Numbered from the stretch's first letter, positions 30,507-41,318 are shown. The stretch is DNA of 64,000 nucleotides from Anniella stebbinsi (GCA_029215795.1 JARDYH010000002.1:10781001-10845000), one strand, 5' to 3'. A program made the numbers and translations. Notes: a model not told the origin generated them from the sequence alone.

Positions 30507-31912
30507 TCCTGAAGGTTTAAAATAATAAAGTTTAACCTTTGTTTTCCCACTAAAGCATTGCACCAAAGTTTGTTAAATTTCCAGCGTTTGAGCGGGCATA
30601 GGTCCTGTGCCATGTGAGCGAGTTAGAGGTTTGTAGCTCTTAAAACCAACCCATAAATCCCATGTGAAATGCCATGCATAAACCTTTGTTTTCCCACTAA
30701 AGCATTGCACCAAAGTTTGTTAAATTTCCAGCGTTTGAGCGGGCATAGGTCCTGTGCCATGTGAGCGAGTTAGAGGTTTGTAGCTCTTAAAACCAACCCA
30801 TAAATCCCATGTGAAATGCCATGCATAAACCTTTGTTTTCCCACTAAAGCATTGCACCAAAGTTTGTTAAATTTCCAGCGTTTGAGCGGGCATAGGTCCT
30901 GTGCCATGTGAGCGAGTTAGAGGTTTGTAGCTCTTAAAACCAACCCATAAATCCCATGTGAAATGCCATGCATAAACCTTTGTTTTCCCACTAAAGCATT
31001 GCACCAAAGTTTGTTAAATTTCCAGCGTTTGAGCGGGCATAGGTCCTGTGCCATGTGAGCGAGTTAGAGGTTTGTAGCTCTTAAAACCAACCCATAAATC
31101 CCATGTGAAATGCCATGAATAAACGTTCGTTTCCCACTAAAATGTTGCACCTAGCTTCCGGAAATTTCACACACATTTGAAGTGAAGTGTTCCCTGCAAT
31201 GTGCCAAAGTTTCCCGTTTGTATCTTTGAAAATAAAAAAATGGGAGGCAAAACTGTATTTTACCCCACTGCTACCCAATTTTCAACAATTCATTGCCAAC
31301 ACATGCCTGGAGCTAGCTGTCTGAAATTTTACACACATATCAAGGGAAGTGTTCCCTGTAATGTGCCGAAGTGTCCTGTTTGTATCTTTAAAAATAAAAA
31401 CATGGGAGGCATAACTGCATTTACCCCACTACTACCCATTTTTCAAAAATTCATTGCCACACCAGGCAAGCACCCACGGTTCTGGGATTTCACACACGTG
31501 GGTCCCAAGGTTCCACCTACAATGTGGCAAAGTTTCATGTGTGTAACTTTAAAAATGACCGAGTTATAGGCATTCCATGTTATTTATTAAAAAATTAATT
31601 GCCACAAACTGCATGCACCAATCTTTCTGAAATTTCTCACAGATACCTATCCCTAACCAGTGTACAATGTGCCCAAGTTTCATCCTTCTGTCGTTAAAAA
31701 TGAAAAAGTTATAGGCGTTTTTGTAAAACAATAATTTGCTATAGGAAAAAGCATTCAAAATGGCGTCCGATCCGGATCGGAAAATCCGATCCGCGGATCG
31801 GAATCGGATCCGATCCGATCCGACACACGATCCGATCCGATCCGATCCGACCCCCCAGGTCCGATTCCGATCCGCTATCCGATCCGATCCGGGGGGTCAG
31901 TGCACATCCCTA
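30507..31912 (-). repeat. Right long terminal inverted repeat of the hAT element
   Basis: Reverse complement of 20513-21791, but with four instead of three 147-bp units (unit boundaries near 30670, 30817, 30964 and 31112) and a somewhat different GATCC tract at its tip (31764-31892). It ends TGCACATCCCTA. Confidence 0.95.
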
Positions 31913-31920
31913 GTAAAAAG
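31913..31920. repeat. Target-site duplication, right (GTAAAAAG)
   Basis: Exact copy of 20505-20512. Confidence 0.95.
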
Positions 31921-32009
31921 TGCTTTTAATTTGATGGGTTTGTATATTATTATGTTTTCTTTCTGTACATTGGCTAGGGAGGGCAATTGCACCTGAAGTT
32001 TATAAACCA

Positions 32010-32490
32010 TTTAAGAACATAAAAATATAAGAAGAGCCATGCTGGTTCAGACCAAGGGTCCATCTAGTCCAGCACTCTATTCACAGTGGCCAACTAGCTG
32101 ACAAACTGGAACACGCAAGCAGGACATGGGTACAACAGCACCTTCCCACCCATGTTCCCCAGCAACTGGTGTATACAGGCTTACTGTCTCTGATACTGGA
32201 GGTAGCACATAGCACATAGCCATCAGGATTAGTAGCCATTGATAGCCATATGTTGGCACGGCTTATTTATACAAGTACAAACCTACAACTTAGACTCTAC
32301 AGATAAGAAACTCTATCATAAGGACTAGTAGCCCTTGGTAGCCTTCTCCTCCAGGAATTTATCCAATCCCCTTTTTTAAAGACACCCAAATTGGTGGCCA
32401 ACACTACATCCTGTGGTAGCGAGTTCCGTAGTTTAACTATGAGCTGTGTGAAGAAGGACTTCCTTTTATCTGGGCACCACTTCTTCACAC
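32010..32490 (-). mobile_element. CR1-like LINE 3' fragment (TTCTTATG-ended subfamily)
   Basis: AAGAGCCATGCTGGTTCAGA to GTGTGAAGAAGGACTTCC; the minus-strand reading corresponds to the end of a CR1 ORF and its 3' UTR. A block of about 80 bases near 32245-32320 interrupts the usual order, so the copy is rearranged or holds an insertion. Confidence 0.65.
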
Positions 32491-32534
32491 AAACCAATCA
32501 ACAAATGAAAAGGAGCCTTTCCAAGTACAGGGAA

Positions 32535-32700
32535 AGGACCTCATTCAATAGCAGAGGGCACGCTTTGCAAGCGGAAAGTCCTCAGGTTTCATTGTAGCAT
32601 GTGCTGCAGAGTTGGGAAAGGCCTCTGCCCACGACCCTGGAGAGCTGGTGACAGCATTGGATTAAGAGGGACTAGGTCTGACTCAGTAGCTGCTTTTAAC
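32535..32700 (+). mobile_element. Diverged tRNA-derived SINE
   Basis: Degenerate A/B-box region (GGCACGCTTTGCAAGCGGAA to TCCTCAGGTTTCATTG), then TGGATTAAGAGGGACTAGGTCTGACTCAGTA, as in the SINE at 12888-13235. Confidence 0.5.
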
Positions 32701-33170
32701 TCCTGGCTCCTTGCGGGTACAGGAAGCCCTACTTATATAAGCATGCAAGTGCCGCTATTAGCACACGCATAGTTTATGAACGATTTCGCAGCAGGGGAAA
32801 ATGTACATCCAAAGAAAACAGTGATGCAGAATGTATTTTTTAAAAATAATATTTATTTTTAGCAAGGACTGGATGCTGCTCATGAAGGAAGGAAATCTGA
32901 TGGTCTAATAAACAGACTTCTGTGGGGCAACGAGATGAACATGCGCAGATGCTTTGACAACGAACTAAGAGCACCAACGTAAATGTGGAGATGACACACG
33001 CAGCAACCACATGCAGGCCTAATGTCTGACCTTTCCACCCTGAGCCAAAATTTGTGGAAATGTTATTTGTGTACTAGCCAATATACCCAGCATTGACCAG
33101 GTACCTGAATAACGTATGGCAGAGAAGCGGATCTCAGAGGACTGTTGTATGCATGTGCTCTGAACTCCCT
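32700..33170. other. ST8SIA5 intron, nothing recognised
   Basis: No gene or classified repeat was recognised. Confidence 0.4.
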
Positions 33171-33176
33171 AGAACT

Positions 33177-33195
33177 TATATTATTATTATTATTA

Positions 33196-33229
<34 letters not shown>

Positions 33230-33230
33230 G
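33177..33230. repeat. (ATT)n microsatellite
   Basis: About 17 TTA units, interrupted once. Confidence 0.9.
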
Positions 33231-33424
33231 AGTTATAGAGGAGGCCAGAGTGGTGCAGTTCCTTCCCTTCCTTCCCCTGTGCACGATGTAACATATTTAT
33301 TTTATGCCCTCAAATTCTGCTAAAAAAATAAATCTAAAAAAGAATGTCAAGGCAGCTAACGATAAAATCCAAATTAAAAATAAAATCTTATTTCGAACGT
33401 AACATAAAAACAAACAACATGATT

Positions 33425-33646
33425 GTCTGGACATCAGGAAAAAACTTCCTGACTCTTAGAGCAGTACGACAATGGAACCCATCACCTAGGGAGGTTGTGG
33501 GCTCTCCCACTCTAGAAGCATTCGAGATGCAGCTGGACAACCATCTGTCAGGGATGCTTTAAGGTAGATTCCTGCATTGAGCAGGGGGTTGGACTTGATG
33601 GCCTTATAGGCCCCTTCCAACTCTACTATTCTATGATTCCCCCTAT
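33425..33646 (+). mobile_element. CR1 LINE 3' fragment
   Basis: GGACATCAGGAAAAAACTTCC to CTCTACTATTCTATGATTCC: the last 220 bases of a CR1 copy, same subfamily as 13325-13876. Confidence 0.9.
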
Positions 33647-33699
33647 GTAGACCCATTAGACCACTACAATATTCAGGAGTGACCATACTACACCCTGCA

Positions 33700-34155
33700 G
33701 AGTCCCATCTGGCAGAAATACAACAAAGGGCCTTCTCTGTGGTGGCACCCTCCCTCTGAATGACCTCCCTTGTGCGACACATCAGGCACTGAGGTTCATG
33801 TGCTTTGAGCAATTATTTTAAAAATTAAGGTGCAATCCTATGCATGTCTATACAGAAAAAAGTCCTACAACTTCCAGCATGGCTGGCTGGGGAATGCTAG
33901 GAGTTGTAGGAATTTTTCATGCCTAAACATGCGTAGGATTGCGCCCTTACTTGTTTACCCTGGCTTTTCGCAGCCATTAACTTCTCCAAGTGTGGTTGTG
34001 CTTTTATAATGATGCATTGTTTTATAAATTGTTACAAAATGCTTTGGGATTTTTAAGCGATACAAAAATATCCTATAATGAAAATAAAATACAAAAATGA
34101 TATAAAACACAATTAAAACACGCAACACTAAAAGAAATAAAAAGCCAAACCAATT
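33700..34155 (+). mobile_element. Old L2-like fragment with a nested fold-back element
   Basis: AAGGGCCTTCTCTGTGGTGGC at 33727 matches the LINE coding region near 6297. A fold-back element (GTGCAATCCTATGCATGTCTA to TAGGATTGCGCC, 33829-33945) interrupts it. An AT-rich 3' part follows. Confidence 0.55.
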
Positions 34156-34159
34156 CAAA

Positions 34160-34480
34160 AGCCCTGCAGCAACAGATGAGCTTTCACGCTAAAGTCCTGC
34201 TTGAATCACAACACAGTTGCCTGCTAGCAGAAGGACAACAGAGAGGAGGCCAACCTAGCCCCCCTCGGCAGGGAGTTCCAAAGTCCAGTGGCCACCGGGA
34301 AGACCTTCTCTTGGGTCCTCACCAAACATGCCTCTGGTGGAAGCCTCCACTGAAGATCTTAAAAGCCAGGCAGGCTCCTATGGGAGAAGGCAGGCTGAGT
34401 TTCAAGTAGCCTGATCCCACGCCATATAACCAGCGCTTTGAATTGTGCCCAGAAACAGCTTGTTAGCTAGTGAAGCTATC
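34160..34480. repeat. Unclassified dispersed repeat
   Basis: CAACCTAGCCCCCCTCGGCAGGGAGTTCC and GACCTTCTCTTGGGTCCTCACCAA have relatives at 38965-39040 and 48840-49040 (CAGGGGCAGAGAATTCC). The family is unclear; not a gene. Confidence 0.45.
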
Positions 34481-35190
34481 TATCGTAACGAGGGAGTCAC
34501 ATCCTCTCTATAACACTCTGACTGAGAGCTCCATCAGACAAACGCTGTATTGCACGCTCATTGCTGGAAACTCACGGATTTTCACAGGTCCCTCTTATGA
34601 CGTCTGCCTCCCACGCGCCTCCTGCCCCTTCTAGCCTTCTTTGTGCAACAACAAAAAAACACCCCAGGAAGTCCAACTTATTTTTAAAGACGGAAGTTGC
34701 CGTTATCTCCTGCTGTGTGCAGGAGAAGCAGCGCAATCAAAACGGCCCATTGAATAGGCCACGTGCAGGTCGTTTACTTAATCTATCAAAAGAAGAAGTA
34801 ATGAGGGACAAATGCGAGGGCAGAGATGGTAAGCAAACACAATTTCCCCACATGTGATGACGCTCTGAAGCATTCTGAACCAGCTGAGGTTTCCTAACAG
34901 TTTTCAAAGGCAGTCTCCCTGTCCACGGAATAAACCATGTTGGTGAGTGTCTTGGCATGATGGGAAAGGCTTCCTCCAGGTGGCAAGCAAACAGGGAGAT
35001 GTACAGGGGATCTGGGCGGAGCTGCTGACTATTCCTCTGGCTTTGACAGACCAGGTCTATGCTGCCGTTGGGCAGAGAACATTCATTTTGCAATTTGGGA
35101 AATGGTTGTGATTGTGCATTTATGCAATGTTCTTCTGTCTTTCTTTTTTTACCAATGCTCTAACTCACTCAGACCTTTGGGAAAGGGCAA
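34480..35190. other. ST8SIA5 intron, nothing recognised
   Basis: No gene or classified repeat was recognised. Confidence 0.4.
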
Positions 35191-35197
35191 GCCAAAT

Positions 35198-35375
35198 ATC
35201 ATCATCATCATCATCATCTACATTCAGAAACTGGACCTACCAAAATACATCCACACCAACATCCAGAAAGCAGTCATACTCAAAACATGTTCAATAGCAA
35301 GGACATTTCTGAGTCAGTTAAGCCCGTCATGTCCATCTAGAAAAACAGTCACGAGTAAGAAAAGAGAGATAATAA
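35198..35375 (+). mobile_element. R4-like LINE 3' piece after (ATC)n
   Basis: (ATC)n at 35198-35217 is followed by LDLPKYIHTNIQKAVILKTC (35236-35295) and a 3' end resembling 9090-9245. The minus-strand piece at 63140-63298 also begins after an ATC/GAT run at nearly the same point. Confidence 0.6.
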
Positions 35376-35688
35376 TACAAAGAAAGCTGTAATTAATCTC
35401 ACCTGAGTAACAAACTAATAAGGTGTGAGGTTAACGAGGTGTGGACACGAAGCCCTTTGAAACTCTAATACACTACATAAATGCTAAGAATTACTATTCA
35501 TGATTATTTTTGCGGAGTGCATTATCGGGCATTGCCCCGTTTACTTCACTGTAGACCAGACGCAATCCTTCTAGAGAGGGTCAGGAAGCTAATCAGTCAT
35601 TTTCACATGGATATGACATTTCTGTGATGAAACGTGCTAAAAATACATTGCACGGCCTATCAGCTGCTACACAGGAATGTGATGGCGA

Positions 35689-36225
35689 AGAGACAAGTCA
35701 ACAGTCTAACCGGGCCACTTACGCAGAAAGTCACTGCAACGCGGAAGACAGCAGTGTGAAAGGAAACAGCCACCCAGTACACCCGTTTGGATCAACTAGG
35801 GTGACCATATGGAAAGGAGGATAGGGCTCTTGTATCTTTAACAGTTGTACAGAATAGGGAATTTCAGCAGGTGTCATTATTATGCATGCAGCACCTGGTG
35901 AGATTCCCTCTTCATCACAACAGTTACAAGCTGCAGGAGCTATACTAGAGTGACCAGATACATAAGAGAACAGGGCTCCTGCAGCTTTAACTGTTGTGAT
36001 GAAGAGGGAATTTCACCAGGTGCTGCATGCATAACAATGACACCTGCTGAAATTCTCTTTTCTGTGCAACTGTTAAAGATACAGAAGCCCTGTCTTCCTT
36101 TTCATGTAGTCACCCTAGTTGATCCAAACGGGTGTACTGGGTGGCTGTTTCCTTTCACACTGCTGTCTTCCGCGTTGCAATGACTTTCTGCGTAAGTGGC
36201 CCGGTTAGACTGTTGACTTGTCTCT
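35689..36225. repeat. Hairpin of about 540 bp: fold-back element plus duplicated inverted flank
   Basis: Arms 35689-35941 and 35975-36225 are near-perfect reverse complements; the central 33 bases are unpaired. The inner part (about 35803-36115) is a fold-back element with ends AGGGTGACCATATG and CATGTAGTCACCCT. The outer 110 bases (AGAGACAAGTCAACAGTC to CGTTTGGATCAACT) look like single-copy flank present once in each orientation. Only a few arm mismatches are seen, for example GTCACTGCAACG against GTCATTGCAACG. Confidence 0.88.
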
Positions 36226-36572
36226 AGTCACCCTAGATCAACACACTGGGATGGGGTGGCCCCAGCCATTTTGCAGCCTGAAGCAAAGGAAAGGAAGGCG
36301 CCCCCCTCACGTTCCACGTACAAAAGCTGTCTGGACTGGCAGATGATTCTTTTCCAACCATCTTTATAAGGCAGCATCCTCCACTGTACCTGAAGGCAGC
36401 AAGCTAACATAGGGGGTGCAGAGCAGATCCTATGGCACACAGGTCTCACCTCCACTACCTTGCTGCCGTCTCCCAGCATCTGCCGCGGGAGGCAACTGCT
36501 TCACTCTGCCTAATGGTAGGGCCGGCCCTGTAACTGGGACTGATTTAAAGTCAATGGTAGCAGGTGCCGCAC

Positions 36573-36717
36573 CTTTGGAAACATTCGGAATATTTCTTGA
36601 TTGATGTGGAAGATGCCGCTTGTATCCACTTCATATTTCAGTTTGGTTCCCAGAGGAGTGTTCTTTCGGGTGGTGAAGAGGAAGGCTGGGGCGTTGCAGC
36701 ACCTCGTCAAAGTAGAC
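36573..36717 (-). CDS. ST8SIA5: ST8SIA5 coding exon (start of the luminal catalytic region)
   Basis: This 145-bp internal exon starts with one base completing a Lys codon, then encodes STLTRCCNAPAFLF, TTRKNTPLGTKLKYE and VDTSGIFHINQEIFRMFPK. It ends on a codon boundary; the donor is AAG|GTGCGG and the acceptor TAG. It supplies the luminal segment just before sialylmotif L, with the paired Cys of the family. It precedes the 18-kb intron that carries the giant hAT. Near-identity to the mammalian protein makes the assignment secure. Confidence 0.96.
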
Positions 36718-37004
36718 CTAGGAAGGATCAAGAGGGTTACACGGATCCGCGGCAGCCCTGGTCAAGCCTAAAACCCTGTCCAGGCAACCACTGCCTGCAG
36801 CTTGTGAGGCAGCTGCTGTACACAGAGCCCCTCCGTCCTGGCCAAATAAGAACATAGGAACCCACAAGCCAGACACAGTGCAACAGCCCTGTCAGCTCTT
36901 GACAATACTGAGCCCCTGTTTGGGGCAAGGCATCTGGGGGGGGGGGGGATTCTTGGCTTGGCACTCCTCCCTCTCCCTTCAGCAGACAAGGAGTGCTGGT
37001 ACAG

Positions 37005-37090
37005 AGATACAGCTCAGTGGGAGAACAGATGCTTTGAATACATCAAGATCCAGGGTCAATCCCCGGTATCTCCAGGGAGGGCGGCTGGCA
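37005..37090 (+). mobile_element. tRNA-derived SINE head
   Basis: GATACAGCTCAGTGGGAGAAC (A box) and CCAGGGTCAATCCCCGG (B box), then a short body running into CACATGGACCAGCCTTCC. Truncated at 3'. Confidence 0.6.
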
Positions 37091-37129
37091 GTCCACATGG
37101 ACCAGCCTTCCCCAACCTGGTCCCTTTCT

Positions 37130-37690
37130 ACACCATAGGGGTGCAGTGGGCACAGCACGGCCGATCCCGGAAGTAGCCACTTTCGGGATCATCCCTTTCA
37201 ATACACATCAGGGCTTGACGTTCTGGGTCGTTGGACGTCGTGCCCGCCATTTTGTTTTCGTTTTTTTTTACCCAGGAAGAGAGCTCCTGCGCTCCAACAA
37301 AGAAGTTTTTTTTAAAAACCCGCTGCGCGCGATCTGGCCCCCCTCCCCCTACCATCCTGGGGGTGGCGATTTTGTTTTCCCTCTCCCTCCTGATGGCCTC
37401 GGAGCCGTGCAGTACGGCTCCGTGGCCATCGGTGCTGCTGCGCTGACTTGCGAGTAAGCGCGGCAGCACCCGGGGCGGGCGGCCACATTCTTCCGCAGTC
37501 CCAGGAATTTCCCGGGATCGCAGAAGAATCGGGATTTTTGTGGTTCCTGAGAACCAGGAAAAATCCCGTGCCCCCCACTATCCCCTGAACTCCCTGTGCA
37601 TTATTTGGACACACAGGGGGCAACCATGGGCCAACCCAGGCAAGAAGCCTGGTGTGGAAAGGGCCTTGGTGTTCAGCTGATGTTCTCAAT
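37130..37690. other. CpG-rich unclassified block in an ST8SIA5 intron
   Basis: This block is richer in CpG than its surroundings (CGTCGTGCCCGCCATTTTG, CGCTGCGCGCGATCTGG, CACCCGGGGCGGGCGG). Overlapping frames exist on both strands but carry no recognised domain. It could be a decayed transposon, an intronic CpG island or a captured segment. Confidence 0.4.
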
Positions 37691-38475
37691 TTCTATCATA
37701 CCTGGCGAGCATGGTCAAGTTCACTCCCGCTTGCCTCAAGCTTTCTTAATTTCACTAGGCTAACTTGGGTAATTTTTGTTGTTGTTATCGTTAAACAAGT
37801 GGGAATCAGAAACACTGGCTGATCTACTGCAAATCACTTGGAGAGCGACCAGCAGATTCTGATCTGTCTTCTGACCAGCACTGATGTGCATCCTGAGTAG
37901 TTCCAAGTTCAACCGTGGCTTTTTTACTTGAAGGCCCACTCCTTACTGATGCGGTAAGCCTGCGTTTCAACTCAGTCTGCAGCCGGTGTCGCAAACTAAA
38001 ATGCTCCTCTGTGCAGCAAAACAGATAAATACAATTTTTGAAAAATCCTTGCAGGTAGAAAGCTAGCACATCAAGGTGACAATTCAGCTAGAGCCCTTCC
38101 TCCTGACATGATCTTTTGCTATATCAACAAATATTTTCGCTATACAAAGGACCATTTAATTATGTAAGCCCACACCTGCAATCTGAAGTAGTCCAGTCCA
38201 GACACAGGTTTACCACCTTACCAAGAGCCAAACTACATGGGAGATCTAGGACTAGATCTTCTGGTGTGTATGTTTTAATTAAAACGCAGCCTGAAAGGAC
38301 CAGGGGGAAACTCTACTCACAGTAGCAGCACTACGGGGTGGAATGTTTAACCCTCATATTTTTCCAAACTGAGTCAACTCTCCAAGCTCTCATTTGCCCC
38401 ATGGAGGAAACATTACAGATACCTTACAGATACCTATGGAGCAAAGAGCTCTTCATCACAACAGGAGCTATACTA

Positions 38476-38646
38476 GAGTGACCACATAGAAAAGAGGGCA
38501 GGGCTCCTGCAGCTTTAACTGTTGTGATGAAGAGGGAATTTCGGCAAGTGCTGCATGTATACCAATGACACCTGCTGAAACCCCCTTTTCTGTGCAACTG
38601 TTAAAGATACAGGAACCCTGTCCTCCTTTCCATAGGGTCACCCTAG
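38476..38646. mobile_element. Fold-back element (GTGACCA ends), short form
   Basis: AGTGACCACATAG to CATAGGGTCACCCTAG, 171 bp, with CTTTAACTGTTGTGATGAAGAGGG and its partner near the ends. It is a single-arm-pair version of the family seen at 41007-41318. Confidence 0.75.
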
Positions 38647-38781
38647 GAGAAATGAATAACGACACCTCTGCCGAAACATTCCCAGCTCCAATTGCAGATC
38701 TTGCAATGGGTCAGGATGTACTCTGGCCTTTGAGAACCTGGCCGCCAGGTGGGCTGGAGTCCTCCATGAGCCCCGTCTTAC

Positions 38782-38868
38782 TTGAAGAGTTTGGCTTCGG
38801 TGACATTCATCTGCCATTTGCACATCTGGAGATTCTTCCATCGGTCAAACAATTCCGTCTGTTTCACC
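38782..38868 (-). CDS. ST8SIA5: ST8SIA5 coding exon (stem region)
   Basis: This 87-bp internal exon: the first base G completes the Met codon split with the upstream exon, then VKQTELFDRWKNLQ and MCKWQMNVTEAKLF follow, and AA is left to be completed as Lys. The donor is GTAAGA and the acceptor TAG. It encodes part of the stem between membrane anchor and catalytic domain, with one N-glycosylation sequon (NVT). Confidence 0.96.
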
Positions 38869-38964
38869 CTAAAACCGGGGGAGACAGGAGGAAAAATTAA
38901 AATAATCCTAAAAAAACAAAAAATTAAAAGCACAATTAACAACAACAACAGTAAGAGAAATAAG

Positions 38965-40190
38965 CAGAACCCCAGGAAGGAGGACAGCAGAAAGGAAGCC
39001 AACCTAGCCTCCCTTGGCAGGTAACTTCACAGCTGGGCTAAAGAAGTGACAGAGCCCACCTCCCCGCCCAAAGACAGGGTCGTTTGCCACTCTGGTGAAA
39101 ACACCACCACTCTGGCATGGTGAAGAAACATAACACAGCATGAAGTTGGGCAGAGAGGAAGAGTTTTTGGGTTCATAATGTTGGTCACCCCAACGTGGAG
39201 CTTGTCTATATGCCCTATTTACCCCATGGCGGCTGCGTGGTGGCGCTGCATCAGTTATACAATGCACCTGCCAACTCGCAGCCATCCCAGGGCATTTCCC
39301 CGAAGTTGGGCATTAAAAAAAAAAGTCACGGACTTACCGCAACTTTTTCATTTGTTGCAAGGTCACCACCATCCGTCTTCCATGTGTCGGCTGTGACCTC
39401 ATTCAGGTTCACACTGGGAGGCAGTTCACGGCCACTGATTGGTTGCCGGAAATGCAAGGAGGCCAGGCAAAGGGCAGGCAAAGGGGTGGGCTCAATGAGC
39501 CAGATGGCCGACGGAAAGCCCACGCTCCCTCCTGCCGTGGGGATTTCCCGTCCCCACCCCAAAGCCGCAATACCCCGCCGTTTTACCAGGAAGGAGCGGC
39601 AAAGCAACACAGTGAAAACACCCTTGTGGTCACCAAGCACCCTCTGTCATACTGGACGGTAATCACACATCAGATAGCCAGCTGCTGCTCAGAGAAACAT
39701 CTCTGCCAATTTACTTTTCCACTTTCAGATATCAAACACCCTTGCTGTTCTCCTGCATAAATGCAAGGTTTCAGAAAGTCTGCAGGAACAGCGAGGTCTT
39801 CACTTGCCAGTGAAAAGAAGAGAGAGATGGCCAAATTGATTCTCCTTGAGCAGGGTGTTCCATGATGTCAGTGCAACCACCGACAAGGCCCTGCTCTCAC
39901 TGACCTAACCTCCTGAAAGAGTAGGCCTCAGTGGATAGGGATGCTGTTCACTCCCATGAGGAAAAGTAAAGCGCTGTGCTTGAGCCATAGTTACAGTAGC
40001 CCACACTCCCAAAACGAGGTGGCACTCACTAGTGACACTCTGGGGAGGGGGACCATGCAGTAGATAAGACCTCTGTTTGCACACACTTTAACCATCAAAA
40101 TGACAGATATTTTGCTCGTCCACTGAGCCATCTTAAAGAAACTTGGGGAGGGGGGACCGACCCATTTCTAAGCCAGATTTAGAGACAGAG
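38965..40190. other. ST8SIA5 intron, diffuse repeat relics only
   Basis: 38965-39040 and 39780-39990 resemble the dispersed repeat at 34160-34480. The rest, including a 155-codon frame at 39195-39662 without a domain, shows nothing I can assign. Confidence 0.35.
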
Positions 40191-40192
40191 GC

Positions 40193-40403
40193 CAAATCTA
40201 TACCAAGCAGGATATAGCAGTATGAAAGTGTTATATAAAAGGCAGGAGCCACACTACTGCTTTATAGCGGTATTGAAGTGCACTGACAACTGTTGGGGCC
40301 CATTGACACATGCCATATACCGCTATATCCTGCTTGGTGTGGCTCCTGCCTTTTATATACCTCTTTCATATCGCTATATCCCACTTGGTGTAGATCTGGC
40401 CAG
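40193..40403. mobile_element. Fold-back element, 'accaagcaggatatagc' family
   Basis: ACCAAGCAGGATATAGC at 40202 pairs with GCTATATCCCACTTGGT near 40376. A second copy at 50711-50898 has the same ends and the same centre (AAGTGCACTGACAACTGTTGG). The shared organisation indicates a mobile non-autonomous DNA element. Confidence 0.75.
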
Positions 40404-40619
40404 CATGTCTCTAAATCTGCAACAATCCCTAGTGCCTCAGAAGAAGAAGGGGGACACCCCAAATTCTTGGGGGGAAAATCATTGTTTTCTAATGGGCCAC
40501 ACCAGAGTAGTAAACCCTCCTGTACGCACCCTTCGCACATTTATCTCACCTTGTCTTGAACACAATGAGGTTCTTTTCTTCTTTGCCTCCGCCACAAAGA
40601 AGGGCTTTAATATTTAAAA

Positions 40620-41000
40620 TGAGTGTGATTTATAATCTTCCATAAATCACTCTTAAAGAACTAGGTGGTTTTTGTACTTTAGACCAGTGGAGCATGACAA
40701 TTTGGAAATCTCCCAGAGGGAGACAACAGCAAAAGGGGGAGGGGAGAAAGGGATTGGGGTGGAGCTTTTTTTGAGAAAGGATGCTAGAAAAACACAGCAG
40801 TGGACTCAATAAGGAGACACCCCGACGGAGAGGTTGGCGGGAGTCAGGCATGCTGATTCAGAGTGGGTGATACCAGGATTTGCTTTGCCAATCCCAATGA
40901 TTCTTGCCACTCACCAGGCCTGGCTCGGAATCTGAGGAGGCTCGCAGCCAAGTGCCCTCTGGTGTCCCCCTCCTATGTCGGTGGGTCCTTGGCTGGGGGC
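40620..41000. other. ST8SIA5 intron, nothing recognised
   Basis: No gene or classified repeat was recognised. Confidence 0.4.
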
Positions 41001-41006
41001 TTATCT

Positions 41007-41318
41007 TAGGGTGGCCATATGGAAAGGAGGACAGGGCTCCTGTATCTTAACAGCTGCATAGAATAGGGGATTTTAGCAGGTGTCATTTGCATGCATGCAG
41101 CAGCTGGTGAAATTCCCTCTTCATCACAAGAGTTAAAGCTGCAGGAACCTTGCCTTCTTTTGCATCTGGTCACTCAGAGCAGGGCTCCTGCAGCTTTAAC
41201 TGTTGTGATGAAGAGGGGATTTCACCATGCATGCAAATAACTCCTGCTGAAATTCCCTTTTCAATACAACTGTTAAAGAAACAGGAGCCCTGTCCTCCTT
41301 TCTATATGGTCACCCTAG
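41007..41318. mobile_element. Fold-back element (GTGACCA ends), long form
   Basis: 312 bp: TAGGGTGGCCATATGGAAAGG to TTCTATATGGTCACCCTAG. Two head-to-head copies of an arm of about 155 bp meet near 41165. Other long forms: within 35803-36115, 49649-49968 and (truncated) 59629-59890. Short forms: 38476-38646, 57371-57541 and 60026-60200. Confidence 0.8.

Larger units (their letters stand above)
20513..31912 (+). mobile_element. Giant 11.4-kb hAT DNA transposon with long terminal inverted repeats
   Basis: Both ends are exact: TAGGGGTGTGCA at 20513 and TGCACATCCCTA ending at 31912, flanked by the perfect duplication GTAAAAAG. Length is 11,400 bp. In order it holds a left inverted repeat (20513-21791), a TATA/CCAAT-type leader, an intact BED-finger hAT transposase (22402-24933), an array of about 140-bp repeats (25516-26824), an array of about 30-bp repeats (26826-27838), exon-like cassettes with splice sites (27830-30172), a poly(A) signal (30164) and a right inverted repeat (30507-31912). 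It sits in an ST8SIA5 intron, antisense to the gene. Typical hAT elements are 2-5 kb with inverted repeats of a few tens of bases, so size and repeat length are unusual. The perfect duplication and intact ORF suggest recent insertion. Confidence 0.95.
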
